The notes beneath the pieces are model-generated. The model made no database searches and was not told the origin of the DNA. It worked only from the letters and a program-made list of their open reading frames with translations. Positions 33,455 through 42,023 of a stretch of 64,000 nucleotides of DNA are shown one piece after another (within the stretch, counting starts at the first letter, position 1; every line of letters starts with the position of its first letter). This stretch comes from an uncultured Lachnospiraceae bacterium. Its GTDB lineage: Bacteria; Bacillota; Clostridia; Lachnospirales; Lachnospiraceae. The position numbers were made by a program, and so were the translations under genes. The stretch covers positions 17,538 to 81,537 of the forward strand of contig CAJULG010000006.1 of the NCBI GenBank assembly GCA_910587045.1, read 5' to 3'.

Positions 33455-34546
33455 TTAATCCAGCTTCAGATCACCTTCCCGGATCCAGCCCAGCTTCCGG
33501 CAGATCTGTCCAAAGCCCCAGGTCAGGACTGCAGGGAGTACGAAGCTGATCAGAATCAGTCCGATCCAGTCCATTGGTGTGACTGCCGCTTTCGTTCCAG
33601 CCGCAATATCATTGACCCAGCCGGTATAGACTCCAATCTGTCCTACCAGTCCGCAGGTACCCATACCGGAAGAAATCGCTTCCCCGTTCATCTGTAGCTG
33701 AAAGACACAGGTTGCTATCGGCCCGGTGATCGCAGAAGCCAGGATCGGCGGGATCCAGATCCTTGGATTCTTTACAATATTTCCCATTTGCAGCATGCTG
33801 GTTCCAAGCCCCTGAGAAATCAGACCGCCTGCTTTATTCTCACGAAAGCTCATGACTGCAAAGCCTACCATCTGCGCAGAACAGCCGGCAACTGCCGCAC
33901 CGCCGGCGAGCCCGGTCAGGCTCAACGCTGCACAAATTGCTGCACTGCTGATCGGAAGGGTCAATGCGATACCTACAATGACAGACACCAGAATTCCCAT
34001 CATAAACGGATGCAATTCCGTAGCCCACATGATCAGCTTTCCGACTGCACTGGCCCCGGCTCCAATATAGGGTGCGATCCCCATGGAAAGCAGCACACCG
34101 GAGCAGATGGAAACCAATGGGGTGACCAGAATATCGATTTTGGTTTCCTTTGAAACCAGCTTTCCAAGCTCCGTAGCAACAATGGCGATCACCAGAACGG
34201 CTAACGGGCCGCCTGCACCGCCTAAGCTGTTGGCAGCAGCGCCTACTGCCAGCATGGAAAACAGTACCAGAGGCGGCGCCTGCAATGCGAAGGCAATGGC
34301 AACTGCCATTGCCGGCCCTGCCACACTTTTGGCAAATCCTCCTATGTCAATCAGTATCTGAATATTGAACTGCTGTCCCAAAGTGGCTACGATCGTTCCG
34401 ATCAGCAGGGAGGCAAACAAACCGTTTGCCATGGCTCCCATCGCATCAATAAAGTACCGCTTTGCGGAAATCTCAATATTCTTCTTCTTCAGGAAGGATC
34501 TCATCCTGCCTGCCGGCTTCTGTTTCTTTTCTTCTGTCATTTTCAT
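33455..34546 (-). CDS. PfoR/EIIC-like membrane protein downstream of niaR, candidate niacin-related transporter
   Basis: A 363-residue, very hydrophobic Gly/Ala-rich protein with about ten helices. Stretches such as 'FIDAMGAMANGLFASLLIGT' and 'GLISQGLGTSMLQMGNIVKN' resemble the PTS_EIIC_2/PfoR (COG3641) family. No phosphotransferase IIA or IIB domain is present or encoded nearby, so it is probably not a classic PTS. It starts 32 bases after niaR on the same strand, with GAGG before the ATG, so niaR and this gene form an operon. Because NiaR responds to niacin, a role in uptake of niacin or a precursor is plausible; this is inference from context. Confidence 0.8.
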   Translation of the reverse strand: MKMTEEKKQKPAGRMRSFLKKKNIEISAKRYFIDAMGAMANGLFASLLIGTIVATLGQQFNIQILIDIGGFAKSVAGPAMAVAIAFALQAPPLVLFSMLAVGAAANSLGGAGGPLAVLVIAIVATELGKLVSKETKIDILVTPLVSICSGVLLSMGIAPYIGAGASAVGKLIMWATELHPFMMGILVSVIVGIALTLPISSAAICAALSLTGLAGGAAVAGCSAQMVGFAVMSFRENKAGGLISQGLGTSMLQMGNIVKNPRIWIPPILASAITGPIATCVFQLQMNGEAISSGMGTCGLVGQIGVYTGWVNDIAAGTKAAVTPMDWIGLILISFVLPAVLTWGFGQICRKLGWIREGDLKLD

Positions 34547-34578
34547 ATTCTGGTCCTCATTTCTCTCTTATTCTGTAA

Positions 34579-35154
34579 TCACGGATGTATTGTCCTTATC
34601 CGGCTTTCGCCATCTTCCTCCCGGATGGATTCCGGTTCATAATCCCGCAGTTCAGCCAGGTACCCCTGTTCCCGAAGCGCAGTCTCAATGCATGACAGGG
34701 TTTCTTTATCCTTTGCCCGTATTGTATGATAGTGAAAGCCTGCAGTTGCATTCTTTAGCGGACTGGATTTTCCTGCCTGCAACGCATCGCAGAATTCCCG
34801 GACTGCCCTTCTGGAATCAATGCCCAGCTTTGCCCGAACCTCTCCATAGACTTTATGATAGATGAACACATCCTCTACTTCTCCACCCAAATCTACGATC
34901 AGATTCAATTCCTGCTCTGTCTTATCATCCTCATGATATACCTTAAATACCTTACTGACCCCCGGCTGCTGCTGCAGTATATAACCCTTCGGCGTAGAAA
35001 GGATCGAAATCCCACTGCTCCGCAGGGCACTGATATCCTGTACCACGATCTGCCGGCTGACGCCGAACTCTCTGGCAAGCCGGCTGCCTGATATGGGCTG
35101 TTCTGATTTTCGGAGCCGGGTCAGCATCTTTTTTTGTCTTATTTCAACTGCCAT
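34579..35154 (-). CDS. niaR: Niacin-responsive transcription repressor NiaR (HTH_11 plus 3H domain)
   Basis: Start at the ATG at 35154 (MAVEIRQKKMLTRLRK, 191 residues), with GGAGGGG 5 bases upstream. Residues 5-60 form a winged helix ('SGSRLAREFGVSRQIVVQDI'), and residues ~75-180 the 3H domain, which is named for its conserved metal-binding histidines, here in VFIYHKVYGE and FHYHTIRAKD. NiaR represses NAD synthesis and niacin transport genes when niacin is abundant. It has its own promoter with repeats suitable for autoregulation and is followed by the EIIC-like gene. Confidence 0.93.
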   Translation of the reverse strand: MAVEIRQKKMLTRLRKSEQPISGSRLAREFGVSRQIVVQDISALRSSGISILSTPKGYILQQQPGVSKVFKVYHEDDKTEQELNLIVDLGGEVEDVFIYHKVYGEVRAKLGIDSRRAVREFCDALQAGKSSPLKNATAGFHYHTIRAKDKETLSCIETALREQGYLAELRDYEPESIREEDGESRIRTIHP

Positions 35155-35206
35155 TCTTTCCCCTCCATTCTGCACCTGTTTTTATTTTCCTGTACAACCC
35201 TGTGAC

Positions 35207-35235
35207 AGTATAACACCTTGTTACATGCATGTCAA
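35207..35235 (-). promoter_or_regulatory. Promoter and probable operator of niaR
   Basis: On the minus strand TTGACA (35235-35230), 17-base spacer, TATACT (35212-35207). The spacer overlaps the palindrome ACATGCATGT, and just upstream there are two direct CTTTACAC copies and an ACAC-AA-GTGT palindrome (about 35236-35262). Such clustered short repeats are where a NiaR autoregulatory site would be expected. Confidence 0.75.
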
Positions 35236-35310
35236 CACAAGTGTAAAGCCAGGTGTAAAGCACAGTATTATTTCTGACACAGTTAAACTATCGCGGATGA
35301 AGAAGCATAC

Positions 35311-35361
35311 AAAAAAGACGGTATCAAAAAGTATAAATCATTATACTCAGTACCGTCTTTC
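35311..35361 (-). terminator. Terminator of exoA
   Basis: A 10-bp outer stem (AAAGACGGTA / TACCGTCTTT) encloses an inner AGTATA/TATACT stem; on the minus strand it is followed by a run of six T. It lies 22 bases past the exoA stop. Confidence 0.85.
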
Positions 35362-35382
35362 TTTTATCTGTACCTACCAGGA

Positions 35383-36138
35383 TCAAATGGAAATGATCAA
35401 CTCAACCGGACAATGATCAGAACCCGGTATCTCTGTATGGATCGCTGCATCGACTAATGTATCCTGCAGGGCTTCTGATACACAGAAATAATCAATCCGC
35501 CAGCCTGCATTCTTTGCCCTTGCACTGAACCGATATGACCACCAGGAATAAATATCCGTCTGATCCGGATAAAAATAACGGAAGGTATCGATAAATCCAC
35601 TTTCGATCAGCGTTGAGAAACAACCCCGTTCCTCGTCTGTGAAGCCTGCATTCTTCCGGTTGGTTTTCGGGTTCTTCAAGTCGATTTCCTTATGAGCCAC
35701 GTTCAGATCTCCACAGAAGATCACCGGCTTCTTTTCCTCCAGCTTCTTCAGATATGCCAGAAAATCAGCCTCCCATTTCATCCGGTATGGCAGGCGTGCC
35801 AGCTCGTTCTGTGAATTCGGCACATATACCGTGATCATATAATACTCCGGATACTCTAACGTAATCACCCGTCCTTCCTTATCATGCTCTTCTATTCCGA
35901 TACCATAAGTAACCTGTATCGGTTCCAGCCTTGTGAATATGGCGGTGCCGGAATAGCCTTTCTTTTCCGCATAATTCCAGTATTGATAATATCCGTCTAA
36001 TTGTAAATCAATCTGGCCTTCCTGCAGCTTGGTCTCCTGAACACAGAAAATATCTGCATCCAGTTCGTGAAAGCTGTCCATAAAGTTCTTTTGTACGCAG
36101 GCCCGTAAGCCATTTACATTCCATGAAATCAACTTCAT
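35383..36138 (-). CDS. exoA: Exodeoxyribonuclease III / AP endonuclease
   Basis: A 251-residue Xth-family nuclease that cuts at abasic sites and trims 3' ends in base excision repair. Conserved motifs in order: 'LISWNVNGLRA', 'DIFCVQETKL' (metal-binding Glu), 'VYVPNSQ', 'IFCGDLNVAH' (catalytic Asp and Asn), 'DYFCVSEAL', 'GSDHCPVEL' (catalytic Asp-His). Length is normal. It stands alone with its own terminator. Confidence 0.97.
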   Translation of the reverse strand: MKLISWNVNGLRACVQKNFMDSFHELDADIFCVQETKLQEGQIDLQLDGYYQYWNYAEKKGYSGTAIFTRLEPIQVTYGIGIEEHDKEGRVITLEYPEYYMITVYVPNSQNELARLPYRMKWEADFLAYLKKLEEKKPVIFCGDLNVAHKEIDLKNPKTNRKNAGFTDEERGCFSTLIESGFIDTFRYFYPDQTDIYSWWSYRFSARAKNAGWRIDYFCVSEALQDTLVDAAIHTEIPGSDHCPVELIISI

Positions 36139-36329
36139 ATTATACCGTATCCCTTCTTCATACTTTGCTTACCATTTACCATCCGCCTGCTCATTTATTC
36201 TTACATATGGTTCTTTGCAAACGATAACGGCCATTGTCCTAATCTGCATTATACAGAGATTTCATCCCGTGTCAATATGGCTTATCGGATACGGTATCTT
36301 CGCCTGACGTTATCCGGCTCCTCACCTTC

Positions 36330-36878
36330 TTATGAAAACTTCATCTCTACGTCCTTGCGTTTCTCCTCCTCTGCCTCAAACAGATCCCGCCTTTTTGCAC
36401 CGATCATGCCAGCCACAATAGAAGACGGAAACATGACCAGCTTGGTATTATAAGCGGTCGCATTCGCATTATATAGTCTTCTGGCAGCCTGCAGATGCTC
36501 TTCTACATCAGTGATGCTGTTCTGTAACACCATATAGTTGTTGCTGGACTTCAACTCCGGATAGGCTTCGGCAGTCAGGCGGAACTGATTGGCCACTTCA
36601 TTCATCTTACCGGCCATCTCTGACTTCTCACTGACACTCATACCGGAACGAAGATGTATTGTCTCAAATAATACTTTGCTTTCGTGAGAAGCATATTCCT
36701 TTACCACCGCCAACTGCTTGGTCAGCACATCATATCGCTTGGTCAACGCCACATCAATTCCGGAATCTGCTTCATCCACCTTAAGCCCTGCTGCCCGGAT
36801 TCCATTCATCGTGGCAATATACCAGATCACAATAACCACTACAACAACTCCGATTACAATCCAAACCCCATATTCCAT
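36330..36878 (-). CDS. lemA: LemA family protein
   Basis: A 182-residue protein with one N-terminal transmembrane helix (about 5-24) and a long helical-bundle domain: 'DVALTKRYDVLTKQLAVVKE', then 'AYPELKSSNNYMVLQNSITD', the conserved LemA core, then 'RRLYNANATAYNTKLVMFPS'. LemA function is unknown, though it is often linked to envelope stress or metalloproteases. AAGGAGG precedes the ATG. It is the last gene of a five-gene run with an XRE regulator and three DUF3137 proteins. Confidence 0.94.
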   Translation of the reverse strand: MEYGVWIVIGVVVVVIVIWYIATMNGIRAAGLKVDEADSGIDVALTKRYDVLTKQLAVVKEYASHESKVLFETIHLRSGMSVSEKSEMAGKMNEVANQFRLTAEAYPELKSSNNYMVLQNSITDVEEHLQAARRLYNANATAYNTKLVMFPSSIVAGMIGAKRRDLFEAEEEKRKDVEMKFS

Positions 36879-36932
36879 ATTTTTTCCTCCTTATATTCCC
36901 TTACTAATGGTTTTTCAGTTTTATTTTATATT

Positions 36933-38486
36933 CTATTCCAGCTTTAACCGGAAACCGGACATACTCTTTGGCTCCGGAGCCGGCCCTTCAGCAGAAACCT
37001 TCTCCCACGGATCTCTGAATGCTTCTTCTTGTTCTGCTTCTGTCTCTGGCTCCTCCAGCTTTAAGACATCAATAACATCCAATACTTCCTTCAGCTCATT
37101 ATAGCTTTTACCGATCTCATATTCAATATCCAGCCTTCGTCCCATATCCGGTTCAAAAATTCCGCCCACCAGATTCCGGAGCATAAATAACTTCTGATCT
37201 GCGAAACGAAAAATGGCATCTCCCCATAATTTCAGATCCATTAAGTATTCCATGAACTGTGGCGTCAGCAGATAAAACACCGTATGCGGATCTGTTGCAT
37301 AGACGTCAAACTTCTCGTTAAACTGAAGATTCTCCATGCTGACCTTTTCCATACCCGCTTTCTCTACAATGGAATTATTTCTCGTTACAATGACAACCTC
37401 ACCAGAAAGCTGCTTATTAAAGTCATATACCGCAATCCTGCCCTGCAGTCCGTTCTCCAGCGCCATTAACTCGGTATCCCTCAAACTGGCTTCCCTTTTA
37501 ACATCTGCCTGACGGTAGCGGATACCATGGTATACTCCTTCAATATAGTCCTCGGATTCAACATTTCTCAGGTCAGTCCGGATCAACTGAAAGCTCACTA
37601 TTTCACTGACAGAAAATCCCTGTGACGGCCTGTATTGATATTCCTCAAACAGATGCTGCAGAATCGGCTCCGCAATATGCATCTTATACTCCCGGTCAAA
37701 CACACTCCGTTCTGTCTCCAAGCGGTTCTTAAGCTTTGGCAGACGGGCGGCGTCAATGGCTTGGATAATATAAAGCGGAATCGCAATAATTCCTCTGATT
37801 CCAAGTGCTTCCCTCTTCCTGATCCCCTGAATTGCCCTTTGCAGCTTATCAATTCGTTTCCGCATCGGTTCCAATTCTGAGAATAACCGTTCCCGGCTGA
37901 TCCGGAAATCAAGCCCCTGATAGGTCTCCCGATTCAACTGTATATCCTGACGTACAGATTCCTCGTACGCCTTTTTCTGTCCCGAGAGCGCACGCTTCTT
38001 ATTAACGCTGATAACCTTAAAGAACACCGCCAGGCTCTCGAAGATCACAGCTGCCCAGATGACTCCTCTGGCCTGTCTCATCATATCACGGATAGACTGC
38101 CATTCCGATAAATCATTGGGATCCTCTGGATTATAATATCTTGTTTCCTGCATACCGGGCAGCATACCGTAAGACACTTTCTCGATCGTTCCATTATACC
38201 GTACTCCATCTACAATATATTGATAGGAATTATCATATCGCTGTCTGGTTCGCTCCTTTCCATCCTCATAATAGGTTTCCGTATATTCCTTTGAAGCCGT
38301 ATAGGTAATGGTAACCGGCAGATATTCCTCACCCGGTTCAAATTGAAACCTTGCGCTAATATATAAAAATAACACTCCAAATAAGAGTACAACTGCAACG
38401 CCCTGACAGCCCCCAAAACCGAAATCCAGCCATGTTGCCCGTTTCCCATTCACCCTGATCGTTGTTCTGCATCTGTCATTTGTCAT
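36933..38486 (-). CDS. Two-helix membrane protein with DUF3592-like and DUF3137 regions
   Basis: A 517-residue protein. Residues ~25-160 resemble DUF3592: a helix, a beta region with 'VTITYTASKEYTETYYEDGK' and 'YQYIVDGVRY', then a second helix. After a basic helical segment (about 200-270, coiled coil likely), the C-terminal half matches its two neighbours: 'LQFNEKFDVYATDPHTVFYL', 'LTPQFMEYLMDLK', 'GGIFEPDMG'. That half is the DUF3137 pattern. Function unknown. The extra N-terminal module is not present in the other two proteins, so this looks like a fusion. It lies 54 bases upstream of lemA. Confidence 0.82.
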   Translation of the reverse strand: MTNDRCRTTIRVNGKRATWLDFGFGGCQGVAVVLLFGVLFLYISARFQFEPGEEYLPVTITYTASKEYTETYYEDGKERTRQRYDNSYQYIVDGVRYNGTIEKVSYGMLPGMQETRYYNPEDPNDLSEWQSIRDMMRQARGVIWAAVIFESLAVFFKVISVNKKRALSGQKKAYEESVRQDIQLNRETYQGLDFRISRERLFSELEPMRKRIDKLQRAIQGIRKREALGIRGIIAIPLYIIQAIDAARLPKLKNRLETERSVFDREYKMHIAEPILQHLFEEYQYRPSQGFSVSEIVSFQLIRTDLRNVESEDYIEGVYHGIRYRQADVKREASLRDTELMALENGLQGRIAVYDFNKQLSGEVVIVTRNNSIVEKAGMEKVSMENLQFNEKFDVYATDPHTVFYLLTPQFMEYLMDLKLWGDAIFRFADQKLFMLRNLVGGIFEPDMGRRLDIEYEIGKSYNELKEVLDVIDVLKLEEPETEAEQEEAFRDPWEKVSAEGPAPEPKSMSGFRLKLE

Positions 38487-38516
38487 AATTTGATCCTTCC
38501 CTCCAACACCTTTTTC

Positions 38517-39659
38517 TTATTTTTTTCCCAGCAAGGATAGCAAAAACATGACAAACGGAACAAAGCCTATCACAAATACCACCAATATTACCATTTTCAG
38601 CTTTTCACCTGCAGCGCTCCCCCCTCCAGAGGCCTTTTTCATTTCCCTTTCTATATCATCCGCCTCCTTCATCCATTCTGAATGATTTAATTTCTGTTCA
38701 TCACTCTGTGTTCTTCCCGCCCGCTCTGATAATCCTCCTCCCAAAAGGTCAATAATCCTTCCGATCTCTGCTAACTCCGCTCTACTCTTTCGCACTTCCT
38801 TCTGTATGTCAAGCTTCCCATCCGGAGGCTCAAAAATCCCTCCATGCCCGGATTGCAGAAAATATAACTTTTCCCCATCAAAGGTTATATATATCTTATC
38901 ATCCCTGTCATATAACTGCTTGATATATTCCATAAACTGCGGTGTCAGCAGATAAAAAGCACTATGCCGATCCCTTGCATAGACATTAAATTTCTGATTA
39001 AACTCCATATCCTCTGTTTCAACCATACTATCTGCAAGACTTTTATCAAACAGAGCCATTGTCTGACTCTCTTTCACAATTTTTACTACTCCATCAATTT
39101 CCCTTTTTAATTCTATCTCCAATAATCTTCCGTCTGCATCCACTACCATGTGAGGATGCTTGCCGCCACTCATATGTGTGATCTGGATATCCGCCCTTCG
39201 AAAGTTACATCCCTGATAACTCCCCGTAATCAAATCTTCTGAAGCATAGGTATTATTATAAGTAATATGCATCAAGCCGCTTGCCTGAAATTCCTCTCTT
39301 GTATAACCTGCATCCGGATCAAACCGGGCATTGTCAAAGCAGGAAGCCAACACCGGTCTGGAAACCAGGCGCTTATATGTAGTCGTATATTCCTTTCTTG
39401 CCTTGCTGCAGCGGCGATTCCATTCTCTTGTTAATCCGACTAATAGAATCACTGCAAGCAGAGCAAGCGGAAAAAAGCGATATATTTCCCACATATGATT
39501 ATAAAAGAGCATTCCCCCAAAGATAAATGCCATCGGACCAAAGCATAGAAGAATATTGGTAATCTGATTCAAAAACCGATAATGTTTCCACCTTTTTTGC
39601 AATGGTTCCAATGTCCTTGAAATTTCCGCATCGTTTAATTTTGTCCCATTATCCAGCAT
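38517..39659 (-). CDS. DUF3137 family membrane protein
   Basis: A 380-residue protein with two adjacent helices near the N-terminus (about 34-75), a cytoplasmic domain with 'SRPVLASCFDNARFDPDAGY', 'FNQKFNVYARDRHSAFYLLT' and 'HGGIFEPPDGKLDIQKEVRK', and a C-terminal helix (about 350-372). The next gene upstream shares these stretches almost word for word, so the two are recent paralogues. Function unknown; DUF3137 proteins frequently accompany LemA. Confidence 0.85.
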   Translation of the reverse strand: MLDNGTKLNDAEISRTLEPLQKRWKHYRFLNQITNILLCFGPMAFIFGGMLFYNHMWEIYRFFPLALLAVILLVGLTREWNRRCSKARKEYTTTYKRLVSRPVLASCFDNARFDPDAGYTREEFQASGLMHITYNNTYASEDLITGSYQGCNFRRADIQITHMSGGKHPHMVVDADGRLLEIELKREIDGVVKIVKESQTMALFDKSLADSMVETEDMEFNQKFNVYARDRHSAFYLLTPQFMEYIKQLYDRDDKIYITFDGEKLYFLQSGHGGIFEPPDGKLDIQKEVRKSRAELAEIGRIIDLLGGGLSERAGRTQSDEQKLNHSEWMKEADDIEREMKKASGGGSAAGEKLKMVILVVFVIGFVPFVMFLLSLLGKK

Positions 39660-39675
39660 AATCTTCTATATCCTT

Positions 39676-40641
39676 TCATGAATCCTTCAACATCTCCTCC
39701 TGCCGGGCCACAACATCCAACTGCATATCCTCAATGATCTCCCGAATTTCTTCCAGTTCGCTCTTACACTTTCTTACCTCATCCCATATATCAAACTCCC
39801 GATAAGGAGGTTCAAAAATACCGCCATGACCGGATATTAAAAAATATAGCTTTTCCCCGTTAAAGGTTATATAAATCGCATCATCCCTGTCATACATCTG
39901 CTTAAAATATTCAATGACCGGGGGAGTGAGAAAATAGAATGCACTATGCTTATCCCTGGCATAGACATTAAACTTCTGGTTGAAATCCATATCTTCTGTT
40001 TCCACCAGAACATCCTCGCTAAACAGTCTGATCGCTTTCGGTTCCTTCACAATCCTTATTGATTCGCGAATCTCTTTATGAAATGCAACTTCTAACAGCC
40101 TTCCATCCGCATCGACTACTGTCGTTTTATGCTTTCCGCCGGACTCATGTGTAATCCTGATATCTGCCCGTCGAAATGCGACTCCCTTATAGGTTCCTGT
40201 AATCAGATCTTCAGAAGTATATGTATGACCGGCATGGATCGGCAACAGACCGCTTGCCCGAAATTCCTCCCTTGGATACCCTGCGTCAGGTTCAAACTGA
40301 GCATTGTCAAAGCAGGAATCCAGTACCGGTCGGGAAATCAACTGCTTATAAGTATCCGCATATTTCCTCTTTGCCTTGTCGCAAAGCTTCCCACATGCAA
40401 ATCTAAAACCAATAAGAACAAAGTCTATAGCCATAAAACCCATAAAATACAATCTAGTATCTCCGCTGACAATTTCATACTTAAAAAGAAGAAATGGTCC
40501 AACAAAACAGGCAATAACCCCCAGAGTGACCAGGCCATTAATCACCTTTCTTATAATTTTGTATACTGCATATCGTCTCCGAAGTGGTGACAGTGTTTTT
40601 AATATTTCTTCTCCGTTTAGTTCAATTCTCTTATCTGCCAT
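39676..40641 (-). CDS. DUF3137 family membrane protein
   Basis: A 321-residue protein with two N-terminal helices (about 33-75) and the same cytoplasmic domain as its neighbour: 'SRPVLDSCFDNAQFEPDAGY', 'FNQKFNVYARDKHSAFYFLT', 'HGGIFEPPYREFDIWDEVRK'. It lacks the C-terminal helix of the 380-residue paralogue. GAGGAG lies before the ATG. It follows the XRE regulator by 12 bases and precedes the paralogue by 16 bases, so all are one operon. Confidence 0.85.
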   Translation of the reverse strand: MADKRIELNGEEILKTLSPLRRRYAVYKIIRKVINGLVTLGVIACFVGPFLLFKYEIVSGDTRLYFMGFMAIDFVLIGFRFACGKLCDKAKRKYADTYKQLISRPVLDSCFDNAQFEPDAGYPREEFRASGLLPIHAGHTYTSEDLITGTYKGVAFRRADIRITHESGGKHKTTVVDADGRLLEVAFHKEIRESIRIVKEPKAIRLFSEDVLVETEDMDFNQKFNVYARDKHSAFYFLTPPVIEYFKQMYDRDDAIYITFNGEKLYFLISGHGGIFEPPYREFDIWDEVRKCKSELEEIREIIEDMQLDVVARQEEMLKDS

Positions 40642-40653
40642 ACTATCTCCTCA

Positions 40654-41148
40654 TTACGAGTCCTCCCATCCGTCCAGATACTTTTTCGCCCAGATTTCCA
40701 ACGACTGTGCCGCTTCTGATATTTCGGAAAGTGTACTTAGAATCTGACGGAATTCCTCCCGCTCGGAATCATCAATCTGACCGTCGTCAGAAATATCGAT
40801 CAGAGAATCCTTCAATTCAGAAATATCATTTAATGCTCCCAATGTATTTAGTATGAGCCGGTCTAAATTTCGAACCTGCACCTTTCTCGTCGTGACACTG
40901 CCAAGCGGACAGATCATGGAACAGTATTGATTACACAGCTCCGGCTTATCATATGCCTGTGCAAGGATCTTGACCTCTTCCTGATAAGGGATCACCTCTG
41001 CCAGTTCGATCCTTGCCAGTCGTGTCCGGTCAATCCCGATCAGATCCGATGCCTTTTCTCTGCTGCTGAATTCCGGTATTTTCTTCATCGCCTCTACTCT
41101 TGCCTGATAGAATATATTATCTGAAGCTTTGGTTGCCTTTCTCCCCAT
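40654..41148 (-). CDS. XRE-type helix-turn-helix regulator with an acidic C-terminal region
   Basis: Start at the ATG at 41148 (MGRKATKASDNIFYQARVEA, 164 residues), with AAGGAGG 7 bases upstream; 25 more upstream codons lack a ribosome site. Residues 20-75 form a helix-turn-helix ('EKASDLIGIDRTRLARIELA'). Next comes 'CNQYCSMICPLGSV' with three cysteines, then an acidic helical region. Such a protein could be a DNA-binding regulator of the LemA/DUF3137 operon it heads. The cysteine cluster might bind metal, but this is a guess. Confidence 0.85.
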   Translation of the reverse strand: MGRKATKASDNIFYQARVEAMKKIPEFSSREKASDLIGIDRTRLARIELAEVIPYQEEVKILAQAYDKPELCNQYCSMICPLGSVTTRKVQVRNLDRLILNTLGALNDISELKDSLIDISDDGQIDDSEREEFRQILSTLSEISEAAQSLEIWAKKYLDGWEDS

Positions 41149-41212
41149 GTGAAACCTCCTTTGTATTCTTCTAAATATTATTATATCAATATTCCATCTT
41201 TCTTTACATAAA

Positions 41213-41247
41213 AAATAAAGCACAATACTTAGTGCTATCGTGCTTTA
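41213..41247 (-). terminator. Terminator of deoC
   Basis: A stem AAAGCAC/GTGCTTT with a 16-base loop lies about 20 bases past the deoC stop and is followed on the minus strand by ATTTTTTA. Confidence 0.75.
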
Positions 41248-41265
41248 TTTGATACATTAGCTTGC

Positions 41266-41943
41266 TTATATCTGCTTTGATATATATTCTTTTATAATCG
41301 CTACCGTAGCACTGGTTCCCAGTCGGTCTGCTCCAGCGTGGATCATTGCCTCTGCGGTTCTTATATCCCGAATGCCGCCGGATGCCTTTACCCAGGCTTT
41401 TCCCGCCACTGTCTGCTTCATGAATGCTACATCAGCAGTTGTGGCTCCTCCGCTGCTGAACCCGGTAGAGGTCTTCACAAAATCTGCCCCGCCTTCAACT
41501 GCCAGTTCACAGGCCTTACGCTTCTCTTCGTCTGTCAACAGGCAGGTTTCAATGATCACCTTCAGGCAGACTTCCTTCCATGCCGGATTATGAATACATG
41601 CATCCTTCACCTCTTTGATATCATATAAGACCTCATCATAATCCCCGGCTTTTAATGCACCGACATTGATCACCATATCAATCTCATCCGCACCATTTTC
41701 AATAGCGTCTACAGTTTCCAGCTTCTTGCTCAGGGTCGACATGGCTCCCAGTGGAAAACCAATCACTGTACAAACCTTTACATCTGTATCCTTTAATTCC
41801 TCTGCCACGAATGGTGTATAATAGGAATTCACACATACTGAGGCAAAATCATACTCCCTTGCCTCGGCACAGACCCGTTTTACCTCTGCTGCCGTTGCGT
41901 CTGCTTTTAATAGAGTATGATCAAAATACTTGGAAAATTTCAT
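41266..41943 (-). CDS. deoC: Deoxyribose-phosphate aldolase
   Basis: Splits 2-deoxyribose 5-phosphate into glyceraldehyde 3-phosphate and acetaldehyde in nucleoside breakdown. 225 residues, normal length. The Schiff-base lysine is in 'ADFVKTSTGFSSGGAT' and the second active-site lysine in 'WVKASGGIRD'; 'CTVIGFPLGAMSTLSKKLET' is also characteristic. It is monocistronic between the rpoC terminator and its own. No other deo genes are nearby. Confidence 0.97.
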   Translation of the reverse strand: MKFSKYFDHTLLKADATAAEVKRVCAEAREYDFASVCVNSYYTPFVAEELKDTDVKVCTVIGFPLGAMSTLSKKLETVDAIENGADEIDMVINVGALKAGDYDEVLYDIKEVKDACIHNPAWKEVCLKVIIETCLLTDEEKRKACELAVEGGADFVKTSTGFSSGGATTADVAFMKQTVAGKAWVKASGGIRDIRTAEAMIHAGADRLGTSATVAIIKEYISKQI

Positions 41944-41959
41944 TTCTGTTCCTCCCGCT

Positions 41960-41999
41960 TATGAAAACATCCCCATAGACCGGATCCGGCTATGGGGAT
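41960..41999 (-). terminator. Terminator of rpoBC
   Basis: A 10-bp stem (ATCCCCATAG / CTATGGGGAT, 41969-41999) lies about 25 bases past the rpoC stop and is followed on the minus strand by GTTTTC. Confidence 0.8.
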
Positions 42000-42023
42000 A
42001 TTACCTGTTTCTTTATAAATCAA

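Noticed and set aside
33455..34546. Classic sugar PTS EIIC
   Set aside because: No IIA/IIB/HPr components nearby and context is niaR; kept as PfoR/EIIC-like instead.
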